A DNA stretch of 64,000 nt from Seonamhaeicola sp. S2-3 (GTDB lineage: Bacteria; Bacteroidota; Bacteroidia; Flavobacteriales; Flavobacteriaceae). Shown in pieces: positions 25,337 to 33,459 of the stretch (its first letter is position 1; each line of letters begins with the position of its first letter). The notes beneath the pieces are model-generated. The model had not been told where the DNA came from. It worked only from the letters and a program-made list of their open reading frames with translations, and ran no database searches. The translations under genes were made by a program, and so were the position numbers. The stretch is taken from the NCBI RefSeq assembly GCF_001971785.1, contig NZ_CP019389.1, forward strand, positions 1,251,001 through 1,315,000, in the 5' to 3' direction.

Positions 25337-26695
25337 ATGGCATTGTTCAATTTTCATAAAGACACATTTAAGCACGGTATTCATCCACCTGAGAGTAAAG
25401 ACGAAACTAACGGCTTACCAATAAGGCAGTTTCCCTTTTCTCCACTAATTATTTTACCAATGGCGCAACATATTGGTGCGCCTTCACAAATAATTGTTCG
25501 GGAAGGACAAGAAGTACATAGAGGACAATTATTAGCAAAAGCTGGTGGTTACGTTTCTGTGCCTATGCATGCGCCAGTTTCAGGAATTATTAAGAAAATT
25601 GCAAATGTTCCAACAATTTCGGGTAAAATGTCTCCTGGTATTTTTATTGAAGCATTTCCGTTTTCAACACAAGAAGTTCTTGAAGGAAACCCCATTGACC
25701 CCAATACAGCAACACCCGAAGAAATTTTACAGGCAATTCAAGATGCCGGAATTGTAGGGTTGGGTGGTGCTGCATTTCCAACGCATGTGAAACTAAAAGT
25801 TCCAGAAGGAAAAAAATGTGATACTTTAATTATTAATGGTATTGAATGTGAACCTTATTTAACAACAGACCACCGTGTTATGTTAGAGCAGGAAAAAGAC
25901 ATTTTTACCGGTATTAGATATTTATTGAAAGCCACAGGAACTAAAAAAGTTATTATAGGAATTGAAGCCAACAAACAAGATGCCGCTAACCATTTAAAAA
26001 AACATATTCCTGAAGATTTACCTGTTACAGTAAAAGTGCTTCCTGTTAAATACCCCCAAGGCGCAGAAAAAATGTTAGTAACTGCTGTTTTAGGGAAAGA
26101 AATTCCATCAGGCAAACTTCCTATTGAAGTTGGTGTTGTTGTGGTTAATGTAGCAACCACTGCCGAAATAGGAAGATTACTACCTCATGGTCAAGGCATT
26201 CAAGAACGCGTTATTACCATTGCAGGACCAGGAGTTAAAAAGAAAGGAAATTATACTATTCCAATAGGCACACCTCTACGTTTTGTACTAGAACAAGTAG
26301 GTGTTGATGAAGAAATTAGCGAAGTTTATATGGGGGGTCCCATGATGGGAGTTGCTGTTTCAAACTTAGATATTTCAATAGTAAAAGGTACTTCAGGTAT
26401 TCTTGTCTTTACAAAAAAGAATGTAAGTAGATCACCTAAAATATATCCTTGTATTAAATGTGGCGCTTGTGTAGATGCATGTCCTATTTTATTAAATCCA
26501 TCAAAACTAGGTATCCTAGCAAAATTTGAAGCTTATAATGAAATGGCTTCAGATTTTAATTTAATGGATTGTTTTGAATGTGGCTCATGTACGTACGTGT
26601 GTCCATCTCATATACCACTGGTACAGTATTTTAGATTAGCCAAACGCGTTGTAAGAAAGCGTGAAGCAGAAAAAAAAGAGAAAGTAGATGCTTAA
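25337..26695 (+). CDS. rnfC: Rnf electron transport complex subunit C
   Basis: A 452-residue peripheral subunit that exchanges electrons with NAD(H). The N-terminal HGIHPPESKD, a GLGGAAFPTHVK motif at about 141 (FMN/NADH-binding fold like NqrF/Nuo51), a SLBB-like part, and two [4Fe-4S] sets starting at Cys372 (CIKCGACVDACP) and Cys412 (CFECGSCTYVCP) identify RnfC. It starts 15 bases after nifJ stops and overlaps rnfD by eight bases, so the operon is continuous. Confidence 0.96.
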   Translation: MALFNFHKDTFKHGIHPPESKDETNGLPIRQFPFSPLIILPMAQHIGAPSQIIVREGQEVHRGQLLAKAGGYVSVPMHAPVSGIIKKIANVPTISGKMSPGIFIEAFPFSTQEVLEGNPIDPNTATPEEILQAIQDAGIVGLGGAAFPTHVKLKVPEGKKCDTLIINGIECEPYLTTDHRVMLEQEKDIFTGIRYLLKATGTKKVIIGIEANKQDAANHLKKHIPEDLPVTVKVLPVKYPQGAEKMLVTAVLGKEIPSGKLPIEVGVVVVNVATTAEIGRLLPHGQGIQERVITIAGPGVKKKGNYTIPIGTPLRFVLEQVGVDEEISEVYMGGPMMGVAVSNLDISIVKGTSGILVFTKKNVSRSPKIYPCIKCGACVDACPILLNPSKLGILAKFEAYNEMASDFNLMDCFECGSCTYVCPSHIPLVQYFRLAKRVVRKREAEKKEKVDA

Positions 26696-27689
26696 AAAAA
26701 CATTAGATATTAGCTCATCGCCACATATAGTTAAGGGGCGAAGTACAGAAGATATTATGAAAAACGTAGTATGGGCGTTGTTACCTGTTGTGTTTTTCTC
26801 TGTTTATTCTTTTGGACTAAATGCATTACTAGTAATATTTACAACAACCTTTGCGAGTGTATTCACTGAACATTTTTTATGTAAACTTTCTAAAAAAGAA
26901 ACTACTATTAATGATTATTCTGCAGTAATTACTGGGTTGCTACTAGGACTTTCATTACCCCCAAGTTTTCCATTATGGATGGCTTTTGTAGGTGGTGTTA
27001 TAGCTATTGCGCTTGGTAAGTATATTTTTGGCGGTTTAGGATACAATGTGTTTAATCCTGCATTAGTAGCTAGAGCTGTTTTACAAGCCGCTTTTCCAGT
27101 TGCCATTACTACATGGCATCCAGCATTTCTATCAAACCGATTTACATCTATTTCGCAATCTGTTTTTACATGGCCTTTTATGGAGCCACAATACGATGCT
27201 ATTTCGGGAGCAACCCCACTTTCAGCATTTAAGTTTGATGGTATTACAACATCAACAGCAGAATTAGCTTTCGGTCAAATAAGTGGTTCAACAGGAGAAA
27301 CCTGCGCTATAATCATTGCTTTGGGTGGTATCTATTTAATTGCACGTAATATGATGTCATGGAGAATTCCAGTTGCAGTACTACTAAGTGCTTTTTTATT
27401 AAGTGGAATACTTTATTTATTCAATAGTGAAATATACCCATCGCCAGTGTTTATGCTATTATCTGGAGGATTAATGCTAGGAGCTGTTTTTATGGCTACA
27501 GACATGGTTTCATCTCCAATAACGCCACTAGGTTTGTGGATATATGGTGCTATAATTGGCATTCTAACCATTGTAATTAGAGTGTGGGGTGGTTTATCAG
27601 AAGGGGTTATGTATTCTATTCTATTAGCTAATGCTATTTCTCCCCATATAGATTCGGTTATTAAAAATCGAGTATATGGAACTAAATAA
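26688..27689 (+). CDS. rnfD: Rnf complex subunit D (covalent-FMN membrane subunit)
   Basis: A 333-residue membrane protein with about nine or ten helices. It starts MLKKTLDISSSPHIVKGRST, the classic RnfD head, and contains the FMN attachment motif SGATPLSA near residue 174, where Thr carries FMN by phosphoester in the family. The motif GGLGYNVFNPALVARA is also standard. RnfD is part of the ion-moving core. Its gene overlaps rnfC and is followed 14 bases later by rnfG. Confidence 0.96.
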   Translation: MLKKTLDISSSPHIVKGRSTEDIMKNVVWALLPVVFFSVYSFGLNALLVIFTTTFASVFTEHFLCKLSKKETTINDYSAVITGLLLGLSLPPSFPLWMAFVGGVIAIALGKYIFGGLGYNVFNPALVARAVLQAAFPVAITTWHPAFLSNRFTSISQSVFTWPFMEPQYDAISGATPLSAFKFDGITTSTAELAFGQISGSTGETCAIIIALGGIYLIARNMMSWRIPVAVLLSAFLLSGILYLFNSEIYPSPVFMLLSGGLMLGAVFMATDMVSSPITPLGLWIYGAIIGILTIVIRVWGGLSEGVMYSILLANAISPHIDSVIKNRVYGTK

Positions 27690-27703
27690 AAAATGAAAGC
27701 CGC

Positions 27704-28408
27704 ATGAGTGAAGTTGCTAACATAAAAAAACAAAATCTTGCTGGTAGCAAAAAAATGTTATTGGCTATGGTTAGTATTGGGATTATAAGTGCGTTGCTTA
27801 TAGTTACAACCTTTGAATTAACACTACCACGTGTACAAAAATTAAAGGCTGAAGCACTAGAAAAAGCCATTTTTGAAGTGCTACCAGGAACCGTTAAAAC
27901 CCAAGCTTTTGGTGTAAATAACAACGGAGAATTATTTAAAATGGAAGCAGGAGACAAAACCGAAACTACAGTTTACGCAGGGTATGATGATAATAACAAT
28001 ATTGTAGGGTATGCCGTAGAAGCTTCGGGACAAGGATATGCAGATATTATAAGGGTATTGTATGGGTATAAACCAGATAAAGAAATACTCATTGGTTTTC
28101 AAGTTTTAGAAAGTAAAGAAACTCCAGGACTGGGTGATAAAATTGAAAAGGAAGTACATTTTCTAAACAATTTTAAAGCACTAGATGTTAGTTTAACATC
28201 CAACAAAAAAGAGTTAAACAACAAAGTAATTACTGTAAAACAAGGCGAAAAAGTAAACCCTTGGGAAATAGACGGCATTACCGGAGCTACAATCTCATCA
28301 AGAGCTATAGGAAATATTATTGGAACAAGTACAGAAACCTTAGTTCCAATTTTATATAATCATTTTAAGAACAACAATCATAAAACAAGTGAAAGCAATG
28401 AGCAATGA
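27704..28408 (+). CDS. rnfG: Rnf complex subunit G (FMN-binding)
   Basis: A 234-residue protein with one N-terminal membrane helix (about 18-38) and an extracytoplasmic FMN domain. Key blocks are ASGQGYADIIRVLYGYKPD, ESKETPGLGDKI, and the FMN attachment site DGITGATISSRAIGNII near residue 196, where the Thr after GA binds FMN. It overlaps rnfE by 11 bases. Confidence 0.95.
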   Translation: MSEVANIKKQNLAGSKKMLLAMVSIGIISALLIVTTFELTLPRVQKLKAEALEKAIFEVLPGTVKTQAFGVNNNGELFKMEAGDKTETTVYAGYDDNNNIVGYAVEASGQGYADIIRVLYGYKPDKEILIGFQVLESKETPGLGDKIEKEVHFLNNFKALDVSLTSNKKELNNKVITVKQGEKVNPWEIDGITGATISSRAIGNIIGTSTETLVPILYNHFKNNNHKTSESNEQ

Positions 28409-29030
28409 CAATGCTTCATCAAAGAAAAAGGTAACCTCAACCGATGAGTTTATTAAAGGATTGTGGAAAGACAACCCCGTATTTGTACAGGTACTAGGTA
28501 TGTGCCCAGTATTGGCTGTTTCTAATACGGCAGAAAATGCTCTTGCCATGGGATTGGCCACCGCTTTTGTTTTGTTAATGTCTAATATTTTAGTTTCTCT
28601 ATTAAGAAATTTTGTTCCTAAGCAGGTACGTATAGCCTCATATATTCTCATCATTGCTACGTTTGTTACGGTAACAGATTATGCTATTCAAGCCATAAGT
28701 GTTGAATTACATAAAAGCTTAGGAGCTTTCATCTCGCTTATTGTGGTAAACTGTTTGATTTTGAGTAGAGCAGAAGCATTTGCCTCTAAAAACACCGTAT
28801 CAAAATCTATTTTTGATGCTTTAGGAATGGGCTTAGGCTTTACGTTTGCACTTTTCTGTTTAGGAGCAGTAAGAGAAATTCTTGGTAACGGTTCTATATT
28901 CAATATAGCTATTTTTCCTGAAGGATTTCAAAGTTGGATAGTCATGATATTACCTGCTGGTGGATTTTTTACTCTAGCCATATGGCTACTTATAATTAAC
29001 GGAATACAAACAAGAAAAACAAAATCATGA
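28398..29030 (+). CDS. rnfE: Rnf complex subunit E
   Basis: A 210-residue membrane protein with six helices, homologous to NqrD. LWKDNPVFVQVLGMCPVLAV and VVNCLILSRAEAFASKN carry the two cysteines that, with those of RnfA, hold an iron centre within the membrane. The ATG at 28398 is preferred over an in-frame GTG nine bases upstream; both overlap the end of rnfG. It overlaps rnfA by four bases (ATGA). Confidence 0.95.
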   Translation: MSNDNASSKKKVTSTDEFIKGLWKDNPVFVQVLGMCPVLAVSNTAENALAMGLATAFVLLMSNILVSLLRNFVPKQVRIASYILIIATFVTVTDYAIQAISVELHKSLGAFISLIVVNCLILSRAEAFASKNTVSKSIFDALGMGLGFTFALFCLGAVREILGNGSIFNIAIFPEGFQSWIVMILPAGGFFTLAIWLLIINGIQTRKTKS

Positions 29031-29608
29031 ATACGGAATCTTTAGGTACTATTTTTCTAAATGCATGCTTAGTTAACAACTTTGTTTTGGCTTATTTCTT
29101 AGGTATTTGTCCATTCTTAGGTGTATCTGGAAAAATGGAAACTGCCACAAAAATGGGTGGCGCAGTAATGTTTGTAATGCTAATAAGCTCTATGTGTGCT
29201 TACGGAATACATGCTTTTTTAGTAAGTATTGGTGCACCTTTTTTACAACTTATTAGCTATATAGTTGTAATAGCTTCTACCGTGCAGTTAGTAGAAATGT
29301 TCATTAAAAAAATAAGTCCATCCTTATTCAGATCTCTTGGAATATTTCTTCCTTTAATTACAACAAATTGTGCCATTTTGGGTGTAGCATTATTTCAAAC
29401 AAATAAAGAATATGACTTTTTAGAAAGTATAGTATATGCGCTTGGTGCCGGGGCAGGATTTACACTAGCATTAATATTAATTGCCGGATTAAGAGAACAA
29501 TTAGAATTTGCCGAAGTTCCAAAAATTTCAAAAGGAACAGCTTTAACACTATTTATTGCTGGCATCTTATCGCTATGCTTTATGGGATTTGCAGGTTTAG
29601 GAGGTTAA
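29027..29608 (+). CDS. rnfA: Rnf complex subunit A
   Basis: A 193-residue six-helix membrane protein, the partner of RnfE and homologous to NqrE. NNFVLAYFLGICPFLGVSGK and PLITTNCAILGVALFQ are the matching Cys-bearing half-helices. Its gene overlaps rnfE (ATGA) and is followed 14 bases later by a small Cys-rich membrane protein gene, placed just where an Fe-S assembly helper would be useful. Confidence 0.96.
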   Translation: MNTESLGTIFLNACLVNNFVLAYFLGICPFLGVSGKMETATKMGGAVMFVMLISSMCAYGIHAFLVSIGAPFLQLISYIVVIASTVQLVEMFIKKISPSLFRSLGIFLPLITTNCAILGVALFQTNKEYDFLESIVYALGAGAGFTLALILIAGLREQLEFAEVPKISKGTALTLFIAGILSLCFMGFAGLGG

Positions 29609-29622
29609 AAAAGAATAACAAA

Positions 29623-29829
29623 ATGATTAAATCACTCATCATAGGAATTGGTTTTATAGTAACTATAGCAGTAGCTTGGGTACTAGTGCAAACCTTATGG
29701 AAAAAAGTTTTTAAAGAAGAATACTCTCAAGACGATGTTTTAGCAGGCAGAAGAAACTGCTCTAATTGTGGTTGTACCACCGTTTGTAAACGAAAGGATA
29801 AAGGGGAAATAACCCCTAAAACTTATTAA
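29623..29829 (+). CDS. 68-residue Cys-rich single-pass membrane protein (NqrM/FeoB-associated type)
   Basis: The ATG at 29623 gives a 68-residue protein; the longer frame from 29575 only re-reads the end of rnfA. One membrane helix (about 3-25) is followed by a short soluble tail with Cys46, Cys49, Cys51 and Cys55 (NCSNCGCTTVCKRK). This is the layout of NqrM, the iron-delivery factor needed for the NqrD/NqrE site, and of FeoB-associated Cys-rich proteins. RnfA and RnfE are the homologues of NqrE and NqrD, so a maturation role for the RnfA/E iron centre is a reasonable inference, not shown. It lies between rnfA and the FNR gene. Confidence 0.75.
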   Translation: MIKSLIIGIGFIVTIAVAWVLVQTLWKKVFKEEYSQDDVLAGRRNCSNCGCTTVCKRKDKGEITPKTY

Positions 29830-29860
29830 ATAAAGAATAACAATAAAATATAAAATAAAC

Positions 29861-30718
29861 ATGGCACATTTATTAGATTTCGATACCGAAAAACAATATA
29901 AGGCAGTGGTTAAAAAAACATCTAGATTAACCCCACAAGACACCGAAGAGGTGCGTGAAATTGTACTAGAAGTTAAAGACCAAGGATTTAATTGCGAGGT
30001 AGACCAAAGTTTTGGCGTATTGGTAAAAGCCTCAGGAGATTTTGGAAACACTTATCATCATAGACTTTACAGTGTAGCAGATTTACCAGCAAAAGTTAAT
30101 GGTAATCCAAAAATTACCATGTTAGTAAAACGTTGCTCGTATGTTGATGATTTTAATGGTGAAGAATATAAAGGTATTGCTTCTCATTATTTATGCAACC
30201 GAAAAAAAGGTGATGAAATAACACTTACAGGGCCGTTTCAACTACCATTTAAAGTACCTGATGATAAAACAGCTAACATGATACTCATTGGTATGGGTAC
30301 AGGTATTGCGCCTTTCCGTGCTTTTATTAAACACATTTATAAAAATGTAAAAAATTGGGAAGGAAAAATTAGATTGTTTTATGGTGCACGTAGCGGTTTA
30401 GAATTATTGTATTTAAATGATAAAGATGGTGATTTAACTAATTACTATGACAAAGATACCTTTGAAGCATTTCATGCACTAAGTCCAAGACCTCATTGGG
30501 CAGATTCTATTGAGTTAGAAAAAGTAATTGAAGAACAAACAGCAGAATTAAAAGAACTACTTTCTAAATCTAACACTTATGTGTACGTTGCAGGATATGC
30601 AAATATACTTAGCAAACTCAACAAATCATTTTCTAAAGTTCTAGGATCAGAAGAAAAATGGAAGCTTCGAAAAGCAGAACTAATAGCTGGTAGAAAATGG
30701 GCTGAAATTATTTTTTAA
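29861..30718 (+). CDS. Plant-type ferredoxin-NADP+ reductase
   Basis: A 285-residue FAD flavoprotein. The FAD motif is RLYSVADLP at Arg68, and the pyridine-nucleotide motif is GMGTGIAPFRAF near 146. The chain ends in an aromatic residue (KWAEIIF), as in plant-type FNR where the last residue stacks on the flavin. At the position of the usual CG motif there is VYVAGYANIL, so the usual Cys is an Ala (about 244). It would pass electrons between reduced ferredoxin and NADP+. It sits between the small Cys-rich gene and rnfB, 31 bases after the former, inside the rnf operon. Confidence 0.88.
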   Translation: MAHLLDFDTEKQYKAVVKKTSRLTPQDTEEVREIVLEVKDQGFNCEVDQSFGVLVKASGDFGNTYHHRLYSVADLPAKVNGNPKITMLVKRCSYVDDFNGEEYKGIASHYLCNRKKGDEITLTGPFQLPFKVPDDKTANMILIGMGTGIAPFRAFIKHIYKNVKNWEGKIRLFYGARSGLELLYLNDKDGDLTNYYDKDTFEAFHALSPRPHWADSIELEKVIEEQTAELKELLSKSNTYVYVAGYANILSKLNKSFSKVLGSEEKWKLRKAELIAGRKWAEIIF

Positions 30719-30771
30719 AGTGAATTGTTAAATAAAGAAACATGATGTTTCAATAAAATTCGTGAATTAAT

Positions 30772-31638
30772 ATGTCTATCATTACCGCCATTGCCGCACT
30801 TGGAGGGTTAACTTTACTACTTGCAATTATGCTTATAGTTGCAAACAAAAAGCTTTATGTTTATGAAGACCCTCGTATAGATAAAGTTGAAGATATGTTA
30901 CCTCACGCAAATTGTGGCGCATGCGGGTATCCAGGTTGCAGACCATTTGCAGAAGCTCTAGTTCATGGAAAATCATTACCTGGAAAATGCACTGTTAGTA
31001 CAGATGAAGGCAGACTCTCTATAGCCAAATTTCTTGGGGTAGATTTAGGTGCTGAAGAAAAACAAGTTGCGCGTTTAGCTTGTGCCGGCGGAACCAACGT
31101 AGCTATTAATAGAGCACAATATGTAGGAATTCAAAGTTGTCAAGCAGCTGCCCTAGTTTCAGGTGGCGGTAAAGGATGCTTTTGGGGATGCTTAGGACAT
31201 GGTGATTGCGAAGTGGTATGTGATTTTGATGCTATTACCATGAATGAACATGGATTACCTGTAGTAGACACAGAAAAGTGTACCGCCTGTGGCGATTGTG
31301 TAGAAGCATGTCCTAAAGATTTATTCTCTCTCCAACCTATAAGCCATAAACTTTGGGTAGCCTGTAAAAACTTAGAACACGGAGAAGCTGTTTTAGAAGA
31401 ATGCCAAGTAGGTTGTACCGCCTGCGGAAAATGTGCCATGGATGCCCCTGGTGAATTAATTACAATGAAAAATAATTTACCCCATATTAATTACGCAGAA
31501 AACCATAACACCCAAAAACCCATTGAACGATGCCCAACAGGAGCCATTGTATGGGTAGAAAGCAACGGTGTTATTGTAAAAGGTAAAGAAAGTAAAAAAA
31601 TAATCCGTAAGGGTGCTAGATTAATGGGCAACACTTAA
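30772..31638 (+). CDS. rnfB: Rnf complex subunit B (ferredoxin-type Fe-S subunit)
   Basis: A 288-residue subunit anchored by one N-terminal helix (3-24). The RnfB Fe-S domain CGACGYPGCRPFAEAL follows, then KGCFWGCLGHGDCEVVC, CTACGDCVEACPKDLF, and a last set with CQVGCTACGKCAMDAP. RnfB takes electrons from reduced ferredoxin and feeds the membrane core. It is last in the operon, separated from the FNR gene by 53 bases. The order C-D-G-E-A-B is that of clostridial Rnf operons, here with two extra genes between A and B. Confidence 0.95.
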   Translation: MSIITAIAALGGLTLLLAIMLIVANKKLYVYEDPRIDKVEDMLPHANCGACGYPGCRPFAEALVHGKSLPGKCTVSTDEGRLSIAKFLGVDLGAEEKQVARLACAGGTNVAINRAQYVGIQSCQAAALVSGGGKGCFWGCLGHGDCEVVCDFDAITMNEHGLPVVDTEKCTACGDCVEACPKDLFSLQPISHKLWVACKNLEHGEAVLEECQVGCTACGKCAMDAPGELITMKNNLPHINYAENHNTQKPIERCPTGAIVWVESNGVIVKGKESKKIIRKGARLMGNT

Positions 31639-31697
31639 ATTAATCTTTAACTTTTAAACTCATCAAATATATAATCAAAGTCATTATATTTTTAAAA

Positions 31698-31721
31698 AAT
31701 TACTTAAAGGTTTAAGTAATT
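31698..31721. promoter_or_regulatory. Perfect inverted repeat AATTACTTAAA-GG-TTTAAGTAATT
   Basis: Two perfect 11-base arms with only two bases between them, 60 bases after rnfB. A loose T-rich run (CTTCCTTTTTAT) follows, so it could be a weak terminator of the rnf operon; the very short loop also fits a protein-binding operator. Confidence 0.45.
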
Positions 31722-31795
31722 ACATCTTCCTTTTTATAAAAACAAAGAAACCTTTCAAACCTCCCATTAATACAAGGGTTTCAAAATAATCCTAT

Positions 31796-31852
31796 ATAAA
31801 TATAGCATTGCTTATTTATCAATTTTAAAACATAAATAACAAGGCTATTTAT
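31796..31852. promoter_or_regulatory. Pair of ATAAATA...TATTTAT inverted repeats upstream of xylB
   Basis: First site 31796-31819: arms ATAAATA and TATTTAT around AGCATTGCT, itself symmetrical. Second site 31832-31852: the same arms around ACAAGGC. Two equal half-site pairs before a sugar operon that has a LacI-type regulator suggest operator sites; AT-richness makes chance harder to exclude. Confidence 0.35.
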
Positions 31853-31964
31853 TTATAAATTACACAAATATTAACAATAATTGAATATCTTTAAGGTTAG
31901 AATCATTTCGCTTTAAACCTCTATAATAAATAGAGGTTTAAATTACCAACTAAACTTTAAAATT

Positions 31965-33449
31965 TTGTACTACTTAGGATTAGATATAGGGAGTTCCTCT
32001 GTAAAAGTGGCTCTTGTAAATGCCATATCAGGCGAAAATATTTTAAGCCTCAACGAACCTACCACAGAGATGGAAATTTTAGCCCTACAAAACGATTGGG
32101 CAGAACAAGATCCAGACATGTGGTGGAACTACGTTTGTAAAGCCATTAAACGCGTATTAGCCGAAACAGAAGCCGATGCTTCAAAAATTGCAGGTATTGG
32201 TATATCTTACCAAATGCACGGACTCGTTATTGTTGATAAAAATGGGAAACCATTACGTAACGCCATCATTTGGTGTGATAGTAGAGCTGTTGAAATTGGT
32301 GAAACTGCTCATAAAGGATTAGGCGAAGACTTTTGCGCAGAACATTTATTAAACTCACCTGGCAATTTTACCGCTTCAAAATTAAAATGGGTAAAAGAAA
32401 ACGAACCCAAAATCTACAAGCAAGTTTATAAATATATGCTACCTGGTGATTATATTGCTTACAAACTAACAGGTGATATTGTTACCACAAAAAACAGTTT
32501 ATCTGAAGGGATTCTTTGGGATTATAAAAATGATGCTTTAGCCGAATCTCTTTTAAATTATTATGGCATTGATAAAAATTTAACACCCACCATAGTAGAT
32601 AATTTTACCAACCAAGGTGTTACTAACAACAAGGCTTTTGAGGCTACTGGAATTCCTGCAGGTGTACCTGTTACATATCGTGCCGGAGACCAACCCAATA
32701 ACGCCTTATCACTTAATATTTTCAACCATGGCGAAGTAGCTGCCACTGGCGGTACTTCGGGGGTAATTTATGCGGTTACCAATAAATTACAATCAAAAGA
32801 ATCATCAAGAATCAATCATTTTATTCATGTAAATTACACACCAACAAACACAACCATAGGTAAATTATTATGTATTAATGGTTGTGGTATTATGTACCGT
32901 TGGCTTAAAGATAACATTGGTATAGGTTCTTATGAAGCTATGAATAATAAAGCTGCCGAAGTTCCTATAGGTTCAGATGGTGTTGTAATTATTCCTTTTG
33001 GAAATGGAGCCGAACGTATGCTTAACAGTAAAAATATTGGCGCACACTTTTTAAACTTCAATTTAAACCTTCATAATAATGCGCACTTATGTAGAGCTGC
33101 GCTTGAAGGTATTGCTTTTGCCTTTGTTTATGGTATGGAAATTTTAAAAAATGATAATGCCGAAATTAAAGTCATTCGCGCTGGAAATGACAACTTATTT
33201 AGAGCCGAAATTTTCTCAAAAACAGTAGCTACTCTTATAGGGCATGAAATTGAAATTTATAATACCACAGGAGCTGTTGGTGCTGCACGAGCCGCTGGAT
33301 TAACCGATGGTAATTTTGAAAAATTTGGTGCCAGCATTACTAAAAATGATCACGTAATGACTTTTACACCTATAAAAGACAAAGCTCCTTATCAAGAAGC
33401 TTATTTAAATTGGAAAAAAGAATTAGAAATAATACTAAAAAATAAATAA
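31965..33449 (+). CDS. xylB: Xylulokinase
   Basis: A 494-residue FGGY-family kinase that phosphorylates D-xylulose to xylulose 5-phosphate. The ATP/phosphate motif is [15 protein letters not shown] at the start, the substrate motif is [20 protein letters not shown], and [10 protein letters not shown], with the late [17 protein letters not shown], gives the kinase core. The start is a TTG at 31965: it is directly before the conserved YYLGLDIG and an in-frame stop lies shortly upstream. The next gene, xylA, starts ten bases later. Confidence 0.93.
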   Translation: MYYLGLDIGSSSVKVALVNAISGENILSLNEPTTEMEILALQNDWAEQDPDMWWNYVCKAIKRVLAETEADASKIAGIGISYQMHGLVIVDKNGKPLRNAIIWCDSRAVEIGETAHKGLGEDFCAEHLLNSPGNFTASKLKWVKENEPKIYKQVYKYMLPGDYIAYKLTGDIVTTKNSLSEGILWDYKNDALAESLLNYYGIDKNLTPTIVDNFTNQGVTNNKAFEATGIPAGVPVTYRAGDQPNNALSLNIFNHGEVAATGGTSGVIYAVTNKLQSKESSRINHFIHVNYTPTNTTIGKLLCINGCGIMYRWLKDNIGIGSYEAMNNKAAEVPIGSDGVVIIPFGNGAERMLNSKNIGAHFLNFNLNLHNNAHLCRAALEGIAFAFVYGMEILKNDNAEIKVIRAGNDNLFRAEIFSKTVATLIGHEIEIYNTTGAVGAARAAGLTDGNFEKFGASITKNDHVMTFTPIKDKAPYQEAYLNWKKELEIILKNK

Positions 33450-33459
33450 CATTATAATT

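Larger units (their letters stand above)
31639..31964. other. Non-coding region between rnfB and xylB
   Basis: No open frame of note. It holds an 11-base inverted repeat (31698-31721), two AT-rich inverted repeats with ATAAATA arms (31796-31852), and an imperfect GAAACC...GGGTTTC stem near 31748-31780. No full TTG-N17-23-TAnnTTTG promoter was found, though TATCTTTA near 31887 is close to a -7 box. Confidence 0.6.

Noticed and set aside
29575-29829. 84-codon version of the Cys-rich gene
   Set aside because: The first 16 codons re-read the end of rnfA in another frame; the ATG at 29623 gives a normal membrane helix start.
25337-31638. Na+-translocating NADH:quinone reductase (Nqr) instead of Rnf
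   Set aside because: The set has RnfC with two [4Fe-4S] motifs and the poly-cluster RnfB, and lacks NqrA and NqrF; this defines Rnf.
19407-31638. Genomic island inserted at tRNA-Leu
   Set aside because: No integrase, no repeat of the tRNA 3' end and no mobility gene could be found, so the idea is kept only as a weak possibility.
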